Of a stretch of 64,000 bases of DNA, positions 38,614 through 49,603 are shown piece by piece. Within the stretch, counting starts at the first letter, position 1. Every line of letters starts with the position of its first letter. The DNA is from Prorocentrum cordatum (Eukaryota; Sar; Dinophyceae; Prorocentrales; Prorocentraceae). A model generated the notes under the pieces. The model saw only the letters and a program-made list of their open reading frames with translations. It searched no databases and was not told the DNA's origin. The stretch is from NCBI GenBank assembly GCA_963575745.1, contig CAUYUJ010012681.1:92501-156500 (forward strand), written 5' to 3'. The position numbers and the translations under genes are program-made.

Positions 38614-39694
38614 GTGGAACTTGGTCAAGACGTGAAGATGCGGCCGAATGCGGGTCCTACACGCGCACACACATACACACACACACACACTCAGGAACAC
38701 TTTGGATAACCCGTCCACGCTTTCAGACCCGCCTTACGCCACGGCCTTCTGAGGGCATGCACGTCATTATACCCAAGAGTCGTCACAGGGCTTGGAATGT
38801 TCGCCCAAGGACACGCTCCATGACTCCTCGACGTCACCATCACCACCCGCATATCACCATCACCACCACCATCACCATCGCCAACATCGTCATCAGCATC
38901 ATCACAATTATCATCAGCAGCATCATCACCATCATCATCTTTACAATCAGTATCCTCATCGTGATCGTCATCACCATCATCATCATCATCATCATCAACA
39001 CCACCACCACCATCATCATCATCATAATCATCAGCATCATCATCAGCGTCATCATCAATATAATCAGCATCAGCATCATCATCGTCATCATCATTACCAC
39101 CAGCATCATCATAATCATCAGCATCATCATCGTCAGCATCGTCATCATCGTCATCATCATCGTCGTCATCCTGGTGCGCGCTACTCCCAGGAAGATAATA
39201 TCCGAGAAGAAGTGGAACATAGTTCAAGGCACCTCGTGTGCAGGCAAAGTGTGCCCAAGCACCTCCCCCGCAGGTTTCTGTTAGTATTATTAATATTATT
39301 ATTATCCAAAAAAAAGCACCTCCCCCGCAGCTTTGGCCCTGGATGAAGCCAATGCTGGCTCGAAAGAAGCTGCCTGCACGGCAGAAAAGCGGTCACGCGG
39401 CTGGCAGAGCTGCAGGCCTGGGCGCACCAAAAGGGCAAGCCGAAAGACCTCGGCTCCAACCTCCAGGAAAGGATCGTCCAGGTGGGCATGAAGATTTTCG
39501 ACAAGGATGGGACGCGCAAAGACATACTAGTTCTAGATGTCCTCCTCGGAGGCGCGCGTCCGACCCGAACATATAGTATACACATCTTTTAGTATATCGT
39601 TTCCCCAGCGGTGTGGCCGGAAAGCGCCCGCCACGACGCATGTACTACAAGATTTCTCGGTGCGCGCGTCGCCCTTGGGGGGGCGATGCACATA
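38614..39694. other. Upstream region of the transporter, microsatellite-rich
   Basis: (CA)n at 38659-38690 and (CAT)n at 38836-39172. Two copies of AAAGCACCTCCCCCGCAG-like sequence lie near 39257 and 39313. No other gene. Confidence 0.45.
38836..39172 (+). repeat. (CAT)n microsatellite
   Basis: About 340 bp of CAT/CAC/CAG triplets upstream of the transporter gene. Confidence 0.95.
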
Positions 39695-39893
39695 TACAGT
39701 AGGTTCGCGCGGCGTCGGCGCGCGGAAAGTTCTTTGACACCGCGCCGATCGTTCAACCTTGAATCGACCGATGTTGAATTCAGTCGGGCACAATGGCGTT
39801 ACCGTGTCCGTCGGTGCTTCCGCGTCGCAACATTCAACCTTGAACACCTTCGCGAGCGTCGCCAGCGCGCCAACGCCACACGAACCTACCGTA
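39695..39893. mobile_element. MITE-like TIR element, family A, copy 3
   Basis: 199 bp. The left end is TACAGTAGGTTCGCGCGG and the right end is CGAACCTACCGTA. The interior matches the other two copies. Confidence 0.75.
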
Positions 39894-40029
39894 GTGTAAG
39901 TATGTTGGGGTGGCGCCGGAAGGACACCCTACCCTCCGAGGCAGGCCTGGCGAAGCTCGAAGCAAAAGAAAAGCCTGCCCACGACGAGGGCCGGGCTCGG
40001 GTCGGAGCTGCCGAGGGCACAAGGGATGG

Positions 40030-40770
40030 CCGCAACGATCTTCCTCTCGGGTGCGGTGCGGCCTGGGAGGCCCCCCCCAGAGCGCTCAAGGCGCGCCCCA
40101 GGGGGCCTGCAGGAGAGCCCAGGAGCCACGGGAGCCCCTCATGGGCCGTCTTGGATGCCTCTCGGGCCATCGTGGGGTCCTACTGGGCTGTTTTGGGCTG
40201 ACGGCAGCCTGGAAAAAGCGAGAATACAAGAATCATTCAAACACCAAATGGAGATCAATGATTTTGGCGTGCGAGAGCTCCAAGACATCCAAGATGGGTT
40301 CATTCACGGTCCAAGAGGCCTCCAAATCGCCCCAAGAGCGCTCACAGAGCGCTCCCAAGGAGGCTCCGGGAGGCCAAAATCAGGAACGTGCTCTCTGTTG
40401 TTTCAAAGGTTTCAGCGTTCTCACATGTTCGGCTTGCCGACGCTCCAAGACGGCCAAAAAGGTGCCCAGATCGCCCCAACACAGCCCAAGAGCCTCCTAA
40501 GAGGATCCGAAAAAGGGCCAAAAGGGGCCCCAAGACGGAAGGGGCACCCAAGAGGGCCCCAGAGGCCCCCAAGAGGGGCCCAAGAGGGGAAACCCGAATT
40601 GGGAATTCGAGCACTTCCCCCCAAGGTGGCCCTGCCAAAGGCCCTGAGAAGGCCTCCAGAGGCACCAAGACCCGCCTGAAAAGAACACGAGAGGCCTCCA
40701 ATAGGCCCTACGAAGGCCTCCGGAGGCCCCCGCGAGTACCCAGGCAAGTGCCAACGATGGGCCGGCGGGA
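40030..40770 (-). repeat. GGGCCTCTTGGGG-type interspersed repeat, minus orientation
   Basis: CCCCAAGAGGCCC words throughout. This is the inverted counterpart of 1190-1800. Translations are Pro/Gln/Arg- or Gly/Leu-rich; not considered coding. Confidence 0.6.
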
Positions 40771-41384
40771 TGACGAGCGTCATATGTTGACGCTTCCTCG
40801 AAGGGTTTTACCGATATCCTTACGAGGTCTCGATTGAGCTCCAAGCATTGCGATGGCGTTCCAATGCCATTCCTAGGGTTTCTCGGCTGTATCCCGATGG
40901 TGAACCGACGGCAAATCAAGCGCAAAGCATCTGTGAACCAAGCAAAGATGAACATACGTCAATATACAGCCCGTGATGTTCCGCTTAATGTACCTCAAAG
41001 TATTCGGACGGTGAGTTCGATGCGATCCAAACGCAGGTCGTACATTAACTTCGTTGCGAATCCGTCTTGGAGACACTGCCTTTAATATTCTGGCGGTGTT
41101 CCGATGGCGTCCTGGTGGTGATTCGAATCCAGATCCATCGCAAACAATATGCGACTGAAGAGTGAGTCTGGCATCCCGCTTGGTGTCCCGATCAAGTCCC
41201 GATGGTATCCCAATGGTGGCCCGACGGACGACCTAACGCAAACCCAACAACGAAGAAATATGTGAATCGCATGTGGACCAACTCTTTTAAAATGTGCCCA
41301 ATGTGTGCGTGCGTGTGCCGATGATGTCCAGGCGGCGATCAGAATGCGCAACAATCGCGAAGCATGCCCGTCATCAGGTCCCTG
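40771..41384. other. Gene-free, less GC-rich interval
   Basis: Repeated words of the GTTCCGATGGCGT / CCCGATGGT type occur at 40853, 40897, 41100 and 41190, suggesting a decayed repeat. No gene. Confidence 0.4.
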
Positions 41385-41565
41385 GGAGGGGCGTGAGCAA
41401 GGAAAAAGGAAGGGCAACGGGAAGGGAGAGGGGGAGGAGGAAAAGGAGGGGAGGGGGCAGGAGGAAGGAGGGGACGGAAGAGAGGGAGGGAGAGAAAGGG
41501 GGAGGAAGGGGGAGGGGCGGGGCAAGGGGAGAGGGATGGAGGGAAAGGGCAAGAGAGGCTGACGA
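41385..41565 (+). repeat. Purine-rich GGA-like tract
   Basis: Degenerate GGAGGG/AAGG repeats of about 180 bp, purine on plus. Confidence 0.75.
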
Positions 41566-42456
41566 GGGAGACGTAAGCTGCGGTGGTGTTTTCTCGGCTG
41601 TGGCTGCGCCACCCTGGTCACCAGCCGTAGCAGCACCGATTCCATGCAGCGCGTTGCCCGACCCCGCGCGGGAAGCAGCGAAGAGAGGAGAACGCCATGA
41701 GACCATGCTCGCAGATGACGACAGGAGCGCGGTAGGACTATACGAGGAGCAGGATGGAGAAGAGGCAGAGGACAAGGAGGAGGAGGAGGAGAAGCATGTG
41801 AAGAGCAAGGGACAAGACTGCGAAGGGGTGAGGAAGGAGCATCGTGAGGCTCAGGCTTGCGCGCACACGGCTCTGGCTGGCCTCAACAGGCCCTCCGAAT
41901 AGCCCGGGGCTGTCTCAGCAAACCAACTCTGGGGCGCCGATCGGGGACGCACTCAGGCTTCACAGGATCCGGCAAAATCCTACAGGATCCTGCACCCAAA
42001 CCAGGGGCAGTGCACCTCTGGCTCTGCAAGATCCTGCAAAGTCCGGCGCTCTGGCCGACCCCCGTTTACATTGACCCCCGTCTCAAGGCTCCCGAGCCGA
42101 GGCCCACCCGGCACCGCCGGAGGTGGTGTTGAGTCAGCCCCGGAGTGCTCAGGAGGCTTGTTGAGACCAGCCAGGGTTACCTCGGGGTCTGTCTGCGCGC
42201 AACCCCAAGCTTTACCAGAGGAGGTCATCGTTTCGTCCGAATCGCTTTGTGATGGTCCTGGGGCTGCGAAACGGTCTCCAGAGGAGGCCAAAGCCATCGA
42301 AAGGCTTGCCCTTGTTTTCTTCGACGCCTGGATCTCAGGGACGGAGGTGGTGTCGACCCCTTCCCCAGGTGGAGCTTTCGTCCCAGATCCAGTGCCGATT
42401 GTCCCGGGCCCGAAAACAGAGCCTCCAAGCCAAAATGATTGGAAAGCTCTGGAATA
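41566..42456. other. Gene-free interval with inverted pair
   Basis: GGCTGGCCTCAACAGGCC at about 41876-41894 pairs with the complement of AGGCTTGTTGAGACCAGCC at about 42152-42170, so the enclosed 250 bp could form a foldback. Open frames on plus have no recognisable domain. Confidence 0.4.
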
Positions 42457-42483
42457 CAAAACAACAACAACAACAACAACAAA

Positions 42484-42534
<51 letters not shown>

Positions 42535-42536
42535 CC

Positions 42537-42609
<73 letters not shown>

Positions 42610-42613
42610 CGAT

Positions 42614-42658
<45 letters not shown>

Positions 42659-42720
42659 AACGACAGCAACGACAGCAACAACTGCAACAACAGCAGCAAC
42701 AACAACAACAACCAAAAACG
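42457..42720 (+). repeat. (CAA)n microsatellite
   Basis: About 260 bp of CAA/AAC with a GACAAC sub-block near 42612-42660. Confidence 0.95.
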
Positions 42721-42842
42721 GCGGGGGGTCCAACCAAAACTGTCTGCGAGTAGCGCAGGAAATTGCACTCTCCCCATGGGCAATGAGGCCGCGACAGAGG
42801 AGAATCGCCCTGTGGCCAAAAGGCGCGCGAGAGGGTGCCGAA

Positions 42843-43030
42843 ATGGGCGGGGGGACGCTATGCGGTACCATGCCAGTGAGGCCTTCGGTGAAGCTCACTG
42901 TGGGCCACGAAACGTGTGGGGAGTGTGCCTAGACATGGGCGGGGGGACGCTATGCGGAATTTATCATGCCAGCGAGGCCGCCGGTGGAGCTCGTTGTGGG
43001 GCCACGAAACCATTGAGGGGTGTGCCGACA
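42843..43030 (+). repeat. 92/95-bp tandem duplication
   Basis: ATGGGCGGGGGGACGCTATGC starts copies at 42843 and 42935; a third start at 43030 diverges after ATGGGCGGGTGGAC. Confidence 0.8.
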
Positions 43031-44219
43031 TGGGCGGGTGGACTCCTCCCTCCTCTCTGGTCCCCCTCCTGCCAGCAGGCAGGAGCCGCAGCCGCAATGG
43101 TGTTGCCCTCTTCAGTTCACGCGGCCAGCTGGCTTAGCACACGCGAACCGCCTCGGCGAACTGGCCGCCAGTTCCCTACGGCGGCCCCGTCTCGCCTCCC
43201 CTGCCGCTCGCGCTGCCCCCGCTCACGGTGCCCCTGGCGCACCAGCGGGGCAGCTGGTGCTGCCGCCCTTGCCCCTGGCGCCGTTCGCTAGTGCTTCCAG
43301 GCGCGCTCCGCCACCAGCGCCACCACCACCAGCGACGCCCCCGCCCGGGCCGCCGCAGGCTGGGTTGCACCAGCCGTGGGCCCAGTCGCCCACAGGGCCC
43401 CAGGGCCGCCGCTGACAAGGCCGCCTCCGCCTGCGCCACCGCCCCTGTGGCTACAAGGGGCACCGCCAGCACCGCCGCCGTCTGCACCGCCACGGCCCGA
43501 GGCTCGTGCGCCGCCTGATCAGGCCCCTGGCTGTACGCAGAAGGTAGATTGCCCGTACGTTCCAACTCTGGCCCATCTCCTTCCCGAAACACCTTCTTGC
43601 CCTCCCCGCCTCAATCAGTGGTCTCACGTTACTGCTCAAGTCCTTCCAGGTTTGCATTGGGCCGTAACCGCTACACTTTCTGGGGTGAGGAAAACCCGAT
43701 TCATCCTCAAAAAAACTGTTTGGCTGATTATTAGACGCATGTGTGCGAATCGTAAAAAACATTAAAACAATATGTTGCATTATTGTTGGTTTGTTGGTGC
43801 ACGTGGACAAGCGGCTCTGCGCACGATACCTACGTGCCATGATCACGCAAATGCAAGTTACAGTGACCGAATTTTACAAGAATGCCATTCCCGCAACGCA
43901 GATCGCAATGCCCACGCCGAAGGCAAAGAGTGCATCGATGGAAACGCAGCCGTATGCATGCTATGCGATCGCCAGCCTCGATATCAACTATCGCTCACGC
44001 ATGTGTTCATTTACAAATCGATGCGAAAGCACATATTTCTCTTTCGAAGAAGCGCGGGGTATTGCGTGACCTTGTGGGTCGCATAAATAGCGGCAAATAT
44101 TAACCCGTCAAGTGGCTCAAAAAACTTAGAGCCCGCCATTGAAATGCCCGTGCACGATGCAAAGCGGACCCGAACGTGACGACTATCCCAAAAAGGCTGG
44201 CTGATAACTCTCACCCCGC
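43031..44219. other. Pro-rich frames, then AT-richer gene-free DNA
   Basis: 43180-43520 encodes Pro/Ala-rich frames on plus without a recognisable domain. 43690-44170 is less GC-rich with words such as GCATGTGTGCGAATCG and looks non-coding. I see no supported gene. Confidence 0.4.
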
Positions 44220-44530
44220 ATCAAACCTCAATGCCCAGAGTCGCAGACACGGCGCGCCCAAACGAGCGCCAAGATGCGCGCCAACGGGGCCCCGACGGAT
44301 GGCCCCAATATGGCCTCATGAGGGCACCGGGATGAGCCCAAGCCATGCCCCTTGCACTCCCGAGGGCGGCCATTCTTTGTTTGGCAATGCGGGCCAAAGC
44401 TGGGGCCCTCATGGAGCTCCCTTCGAACCCTCCCGGGGCCCTCTCGGGCCCATCCCAGACGGCTTGGGGGGGCTCCAGGCGGGCCCCAAAGCGGCCCAAG
44501 ACGGCCTCCAGGGAGCTCCGACAATTATGA
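44220..44530. repeat. GGGGCCCTCATGG-type low-complexity stretch
   Basis: GGGGCCC/AGGGGCC words similar to the 1190-1800 and 40030-40770 family, but too short and diverged to align by eye. Confidence 0.4.
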
Positions 44531-45594
44531 GATTGGACACGCTTCTCCCGGCTAAATGCCAAACGTGTTTCGCCCTATTGCATAATTGTAGTGGCCAAGG
44601 CTTTGCTGGGAAATTTCGGCGCGAACGGGGGGGGGTCGGAGGGGGGTCGAACGACGTGGAAAGGGCGGGGAAAGGGGGAGGGGCAGGCGAATGTGGGAGC
44701 GGTGGATGGGGGAGGGGGGGGGGGTCGCAACGGGGGGGGGTAAGGCGGGGCAGAGTGGGCAGCGGCTAAGTTGGGGCGGGCGCAGGGGGGGGCGGCGGCG
44801 CGGCGCGGCGAACGCATGCTTGGCGATGAGGGAACCATGCAAGATGAACGATGAGGGGGGCAGGTGGAGGAGGAGCTTCAAGATGCCGATCGGGCAAGGG
44901 GTGGGCTCTTGGAGACTATTCGGTGTTTTCGGGGGGCCGCTTAGGAGGGGCGCCATGTTCTGGGGCGCGCTCGGCCCAACGGCGCATCCCATGCGAGGCC
45001 CCGTTGCGGGGTGCGTGCGTGCGTGTGTGGGTGGGTTGGGGGGGGTGCGGAGGAGGGTGAAATGGAGGGTTGTGTTGGGGAGGGGGCGGTGGACGAGAAG
45101 GGCGGGGAAGGGCGGGGGCGACGTGCAAGACCATTCGAACACAGCAGGATGAGATCGCTCAGCTGACTGACCCCCACCACCTTGCGGCGGGCCACCCCCA
45201 TCGAGCGAGCGCGCTGGCGAGATCCATCTTTACCCATAAAACCTGTGCTATATGAGCCCGAAAGCACTACAACTAGAACTGGCCCGCCGCCCCCCAAGCG
45301 CCGCCCATGCGCGTCTCTCACGATGCGCATGAAGCCCGTTGCTACCCGCGATGCGCATGGCATCCTTTTGCGATCCGCGTGGTTTCGCCAACAGAATGCC
45401 CCCCCCCCCCCAGCCGCATTGCTCGGCATTGCTAAAACAGAGCGGTGCAGTGCATGAACACGATCAGGAATGCGAATAGTAGCGCAAGCAAGGCCGAAAT
45501 ATCGAAGAGTACTGGTGCGAGCATAACAGTGTGTAATAACATTTGGGTAGGGGGGGGGGCTATTTGTGCAATGGTAAAACAGGTTCGCGGGATG
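44531..45594. other. G-run-rich gene-free DNA
   Basis: From about 44620 to 45120 the plus strand has many runs of 5-10 G (strong G/C skew, quadruplex potential). Then repetitive CGATGCGCATG words lie near 45320-45360. No gene. Confidence 0.5.
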
Positions 45595-45775
45595 GAATGG
45601 GGTAGCATAGAGTAGGGCAGGCCAGGGCAGATGACGAGTATGATAGAATAGGGGAGATGGTAAAGCAGGGCCGGGCAGAACAGAGTAGCGCAAGGTAAAA
45701 CAGCGAGGAGACGACTGGAGTACACCAGAGCGGGGTAGAGTAGGGTAGGGTACGGTAGAGTAGGGTTGCGTGGAG
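45595..45775 (+). repeat. GTAGAGTAGGG-type minisatellite
   Basis: Degenerate 10-14 bp words (GGTAGAGTAGGG, GGGCAGGCCAGGG) repeated about 12 times. Not the TTTAGGG telomere repeat. Confidence 0.6.
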
Positions 45776-46400
45776 TGTGGCAGCACAGGGCACAATACAC
45801 CCCGCTCGTTAAAAATAAAATCGGTGAAACTAGGTCTCGGCTAAACTAGATCGGAAATTTCGGTCCCCGACTTCTGCAATTCCGAAAACTAGATCGGCCC
45901 GCTTGCATTTTCATTTCCCATGCATAAAAATACTCTCCGCTCTCCTTTCCATTCGGGCGCTCCCACATACGCGTGCACCTAATCCAGAAGCCGCATTAAA
46001 GTTATCATTTGTTTTTTTGGCCCCCCCTCTGTCACAGAGGGGCCCTAAGATGCCCCCCCTCTGTCACGGAGGACCTCGTTCTGGGTGCTCTTCTGCCACG
46101 GGAACTCCCGATACGATTGGAGACGATAAAATGTGATGGCGGGATGGGGGATTGGAGAGGGGGAGGGGGAAGAAAACGATGAAGGAGAGGAGGCAACGAC
46201 AGCACCGATGAAAGCACCGTTTCTTTTTCCTTCTCCGCTCGGGCAGCGGTCGCCGAGCACGACGGCGCGCGCGAGTCGCCGCCGCTCACGATGCATTGGC
46301 AAGGCCTCCGCTGCTGCGGAGGGTCGACGTTCGGCCGATGAGGCCTCCCTCCGCTGCTGCGGAGGGGCGGCCCCTGTGCGATGGTTCAGCTAATTAAGTT
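45776..46400. other. Gene-free interval
   Basis: Small repeats: AACTAGATCGG at 45854 and 45889; CCCCCTCTGTCACRGAGG at 46023 and 46052; the hairpin word CCTCCGCTGCTGCGGAGG at about 46304 and 46347. No gene. Confidence 0.45.
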
Positions 46401-46507
46401 ATTCACCCTCACTCGGGTTGATTAGCAGAGGGAGGAAAGGAAGGGAGACGCACCGTTTTGGCGACGACCGCGAGCACAGCCGCAGGCTCTCCGCCCGCCC
46501 ATTCCTC
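46401..46507 (+). repeat. 107-bp direct repeat, copy 1
   Basis: ATTCACCCTCACTCGGGTTG through CCGCAGGCTCTCCGCCC; matches 46667-46770 at almost every base. Confidence 0.85.
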
Positions 46508-46666
46508 GATGGGCGGGAACAGTTAAAAGTTGAGGGGTGGGTGGTGGAAAAGGCACAAGCTAGCTGAAACAGCTGCGGGAGGGGAGGAAGAGGAGGAAGA
46601 CAGGGGAGCAGCCGTTGCACTGCCGTGGGTGAATACCCCTGTTTAAGCAAGCCTAAACAAAACTCT

Positions 46667-46770
46667 ATTCACCCTCGCTCGCGTTGATTAGCAGAGGGAG
46701 GGAAGGGAGGGAGACGCACCGTTTTGGCGACGACCGCGAGCACAGCCGCAGGCTCTCCGCCCACGCTGAC
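46667..46770 (+). repeat. 107-bp direct repeat, copy 2
   Basis: Second copy, 266 bp downstream of the first. The intervening segment is unique. Confidence 0.85.
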
Positions 46771-47280
46771 CCGGGGCCCCGCACCGCGGCGCCTCCGACC
46801 CTCCTTGAAACTGGGACGGGCCCAGCTCCATCCTCCTTAAACGACGGGTGGGCCCTAGTGGTCCGCCCAAGGTGGTGTCCTGAACTGTAGACCCCGGCAC
46901 GCCCCGGGAACGGCCCTGCTAGGCAGAGCAGGGCGGCCCGGGGGATGAGACCACAGACGCAGGCCAAGACTGGCGGGGGAGAGGGCCCCCCGGCCCTTCC
47001 ACCCGAACGTCAGGGGCACGAGTCAAACTTCCAGCATTATATGCTTCAAAACGCTATAAGCTTAATCATGCATGCCTTAAGCACAAGGTCCCTGGCCGCG
47101 CCAGGGAAGGCGGCCCTAGAGGCCGAAGTGGGAGCAGGGCGCGGCGTCGGGGGGGACCCAGACGCACTAAGCCAAGAGCGGGAACAGAGCGCGCCGCAGA
47201 GGTGCGACCCAGAACCTGCAAGCAAAACTGGGGAAGGTGGGGGCCCCTCGGCCCCCCCTCCCAAAAAGGCTCATACGGGC
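46771..47280. other. Gene-free interval
   Basis: GC-rich DNA without a recognisable frame or strong repeat. Confidence 0.4.
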
Positions 47281-47545
47281 TCATCTGGGCAGCGGGAGGG
47301 GGTCCTCCTCCCAGGTCCACCGAAGGTCACCCAGGTGGCGGATGCTCCTCCGGCGCCCCCTCCTCGAGCGAGTCCTCCGACGTTGTAGTCGGCTCCGGCG
47401 TAGGCGCTGTCGTCGGTTGTCGGGTCTCGAGGGCCGCGGCGCCGTCGTCGGTGCGGCGTTGGGCGCCTCCGTCGGTGCCAAGGCTGACGCCGCTGTCGGT
47501 GCTGCGGCGGGCGCCTCCGCCGGTGCCACCGGCGCCGCAAGGCCT

Positions 47546-47681
47546 CCCGCCGGGCCTCCTGCAAAGCCTCCTGCAGGGCCTCTTGGAGGACCTCCTGCCG
47601 GGCCTCCTGCCGGGCTTCCTGCAGGGCCTCCTGCGGGGCCTCCTGCAGGGCCTCCTGCAGGGCCTCCTGCAGGGCGTTCGG
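47546..47681. repeat. 15-bp minisatellite (CAGGGCCTCCTGC type)
   Basis: About nine copies of GGGCCTCCTGCAGGG-like 15-mers. One minus frame gives Gly-Pro-Ala-Gly-Gly repeats and another gives Arg/Pro/Cys repeats. Confidence 0.9.
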
Positions 47682-47904
47682 TACTCCGTGAACTTCTCTC
47701 GAACGTCCTCCTGGAGAGAGCCTGGGGGGGGGGCTCCTGATGGCCCCCTGGAGGGCCTCCTGCAGGTCCTCCTGCGGGGCCCGCCCGGCGTCGTAGGTCT
47801 CCAGGAGGAGGGTGAGCGGCTCGGCTGGTCACCGTCATGTCGCAGAGGTCGCAGTAAGACAGCGGGTAGCTCCGCGCTTCCTCCGACCCGTGGGTCGGGA
47901 CTCC

Positions 47905-48110
47905 AGGGCCTGATCGGCACCGTCGTCGGTGCTGCCCTCGGCGCCGCCGTCCGTGCCGGGCCAACCGCCGGTGCTGCAGCGGGCGCCTCCTTCGGTGCTG
48001 CCGTCGGCGCCGTCGTCAGTGCTGCAGTGGGCGCCTCCGTCGTTGCTGGGGATGGCGCCATTGTCGGTGCTGCGGTGGGCGCCATCGCCGGAGCTGCCGG
48101 CGCGGTGGCG
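47905..48110. repeat. GGTGCTGCRGTGGGCGCC minisatellite
   Basis: Degenerate 18-36 bp words. One minus frame is Ala-Pro-Thr-rich (TAAPTMAPSP type). Confidence 0.7.
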
Positions 48111-48381
48111 CCCGAGAGGCTTTCGAGCTCGAGCTTCCGCACTTTGGTGGTGTCCTCGGCGCTTCGGGCGCCCTGCCCGGCGCAGGTCTCCAGGGAGAGG
48201 GGGCGCGGCTCGGCCCCGCCGATCGCGCGGGGGAGCTGCACCCCCACGCGTTTGCAGAAGCCGCTCTCGACCTCCGACTGGTTATCCGCCGACGTCTGTA
48301 CGCGGCGGGGCGGTCCTCCATGGGGGCCTCCCCGGGGGGCGCGCCTCCGCTGCGGGCGCCCCAGGCGACGATGAGGACCCT

Positions 48382-48460
48382 CCGGCCGGTCAGGCCGGCG
48401 CCGCCCCGCGAGCCGCCGTCGGTGGGCTCGCCGGACGGGTTGAGGTACATGTGCGTGGAG
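48382..48460 (-). repeat. Duplicated block 1 (with 51828-51906)
   Basis: CCGGCCGGTCAGGCC through GCTCGCCGGACGGGTTG is shared with 51828-51906. The minus translation is conserved as NPSGEPT..GG..GGAGLTGRR. Better conserved than its surroundings, so it may be a coding exon. Confidence 0.7.
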
Positions 48461-49204
48461 CCTCCGAGAATGGGGTGGGCGGTCTCTCCGCTCCTCCGCT
48501 CGGTCTCGTGTGGCGTCTCCCCACTCGGACGGAACCCCCGGGTCGGAATCCTCGGACTCCTCCAGCTTGGAGCTTGCTGCCAGAGGTCTCGAGACTCCCG
48601 CTGGGGAGTGCGGGGCCGCCGGGTAAGGTCCGCCTAGATGGGGCTCTCCGCCCGGGCCATTCCCGCCGCTGGCGGCCCAGCCGGTGCCGGCGGGGGCGGA
48701 AGTGCCGGCGAGGCCGTCGGTGAGGTCGTCGGGGAGGCAGTCAGGGCGGCAACCGAAGCTGCGGTAGGAGCGGCCGTCCGCGCCGCCGTCTGGTTTGCGG
48801 GTCGTCGGCGTCGGCGCCCGATCCCCCAGAGGCTCCCCCACGGCCAGGGCGACCTCCAAGGGCCCTTCCACGACCGGGATGTCCTCCGAGGGTCCCTCCA
48901 CGGCAAGGGGAGGGTCGCCTCCGGCGTCCTGAGGGGCACCCCGCCGAACGTCCCGACGGTTGCCGGCGTCCTGAAGGTTGCCCCGGCGCTCGCCGGCGTC
49001 CTGGAGCTCGCAATCAACGTGGTGGGCGTCCTCCGTCTCGCCCGCACCTCGTGGGTTGCCTCCATCCTCTCGAAGGTCGTCCCAACGGTCGCCCCCCGTG
49101 CCCCGATCCCGAGGAGCGTCTTGCTGGTCGCCGGCGTCCTGGAGGGCGCCTCCAGCGACTCGAAGATCGCCTCCAGCGTCCCGAGGGGTCTCCCGCTGTG
49201 CGCC

Positions 49205-49400
49205 CCGAGCTTCAGCGTCGGCGCCGGCGCCAGCGTCAGCGTCGGGGTCGCCTCCACCGTCGGTGGCCTCCGCCGCAGGGGGCCCTCCACGAGTGCGGGC
49301 ACGGCCAGTGACAGGGTCGTCGCCCGCGTTAGCCTCGGCGTCGGCGTCGGCGTCAGCGTCAGCATCGGGGTCGCCTCCCCCGCAGGTGTCCTCCGCCGCA
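49205..49400. repeat. GCGTCGGC/GCGTCAGC hexamer-type repeats
   Basis: Runs of GTCGGC and GTCAGC hexamers. Minus translation is alternating Asp-Ala; plus frames read Ser-Ala or Gly-Val. Confidence 0.8.
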
Positions 49401-49410
49401 GGCGGCCCCC

Positions 49411-49603
49411 GCCCCTCGCCGAAGCAAGGCCCCGCCCCTCGCCGAAGCAAGGCCCCGCCCCTCGCCGAAGCAAGGCCCCGCCCCTCGCCTAAGCAAGGCC
49501 CCGCCCCGCGCCGAAGCAAGGCCCCACCCCTCGCCGAAGCAAGGCCCCGCCCCTCGCCGAAGCAAGGCCCCGCGTCTCGCCGAAGCAAGGCCCCGCCCCT
49601 CCG
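49411..49603. repeat. 23-bp tandem repeat, about 8 copies
   Basis: Unit CCCCTCGCCGAAGC-AAGGCCCCG (23 bp). As 23 is not a multiple of 3, three units make 69 bp and each frame gives a 23-residue peptide repeat (LRRGAGPCFGEG then RGLASARGGAL). Confidence 0.92.

Noticed and set aside
43020-43540. Pro-rich plus frames as a gene
   Set aside because: No conserved motif, and competing frames are equally open.
45595-45775. Telomere-type repeats
   Set aside because: Words are GTAGAGTAGGG-like and irregular, not TTTAGGG arrays.
49411-49603. CRISPR array
   Set aside because: Units are contiguous 23-mers without spacers, in eukaryotic DNA.
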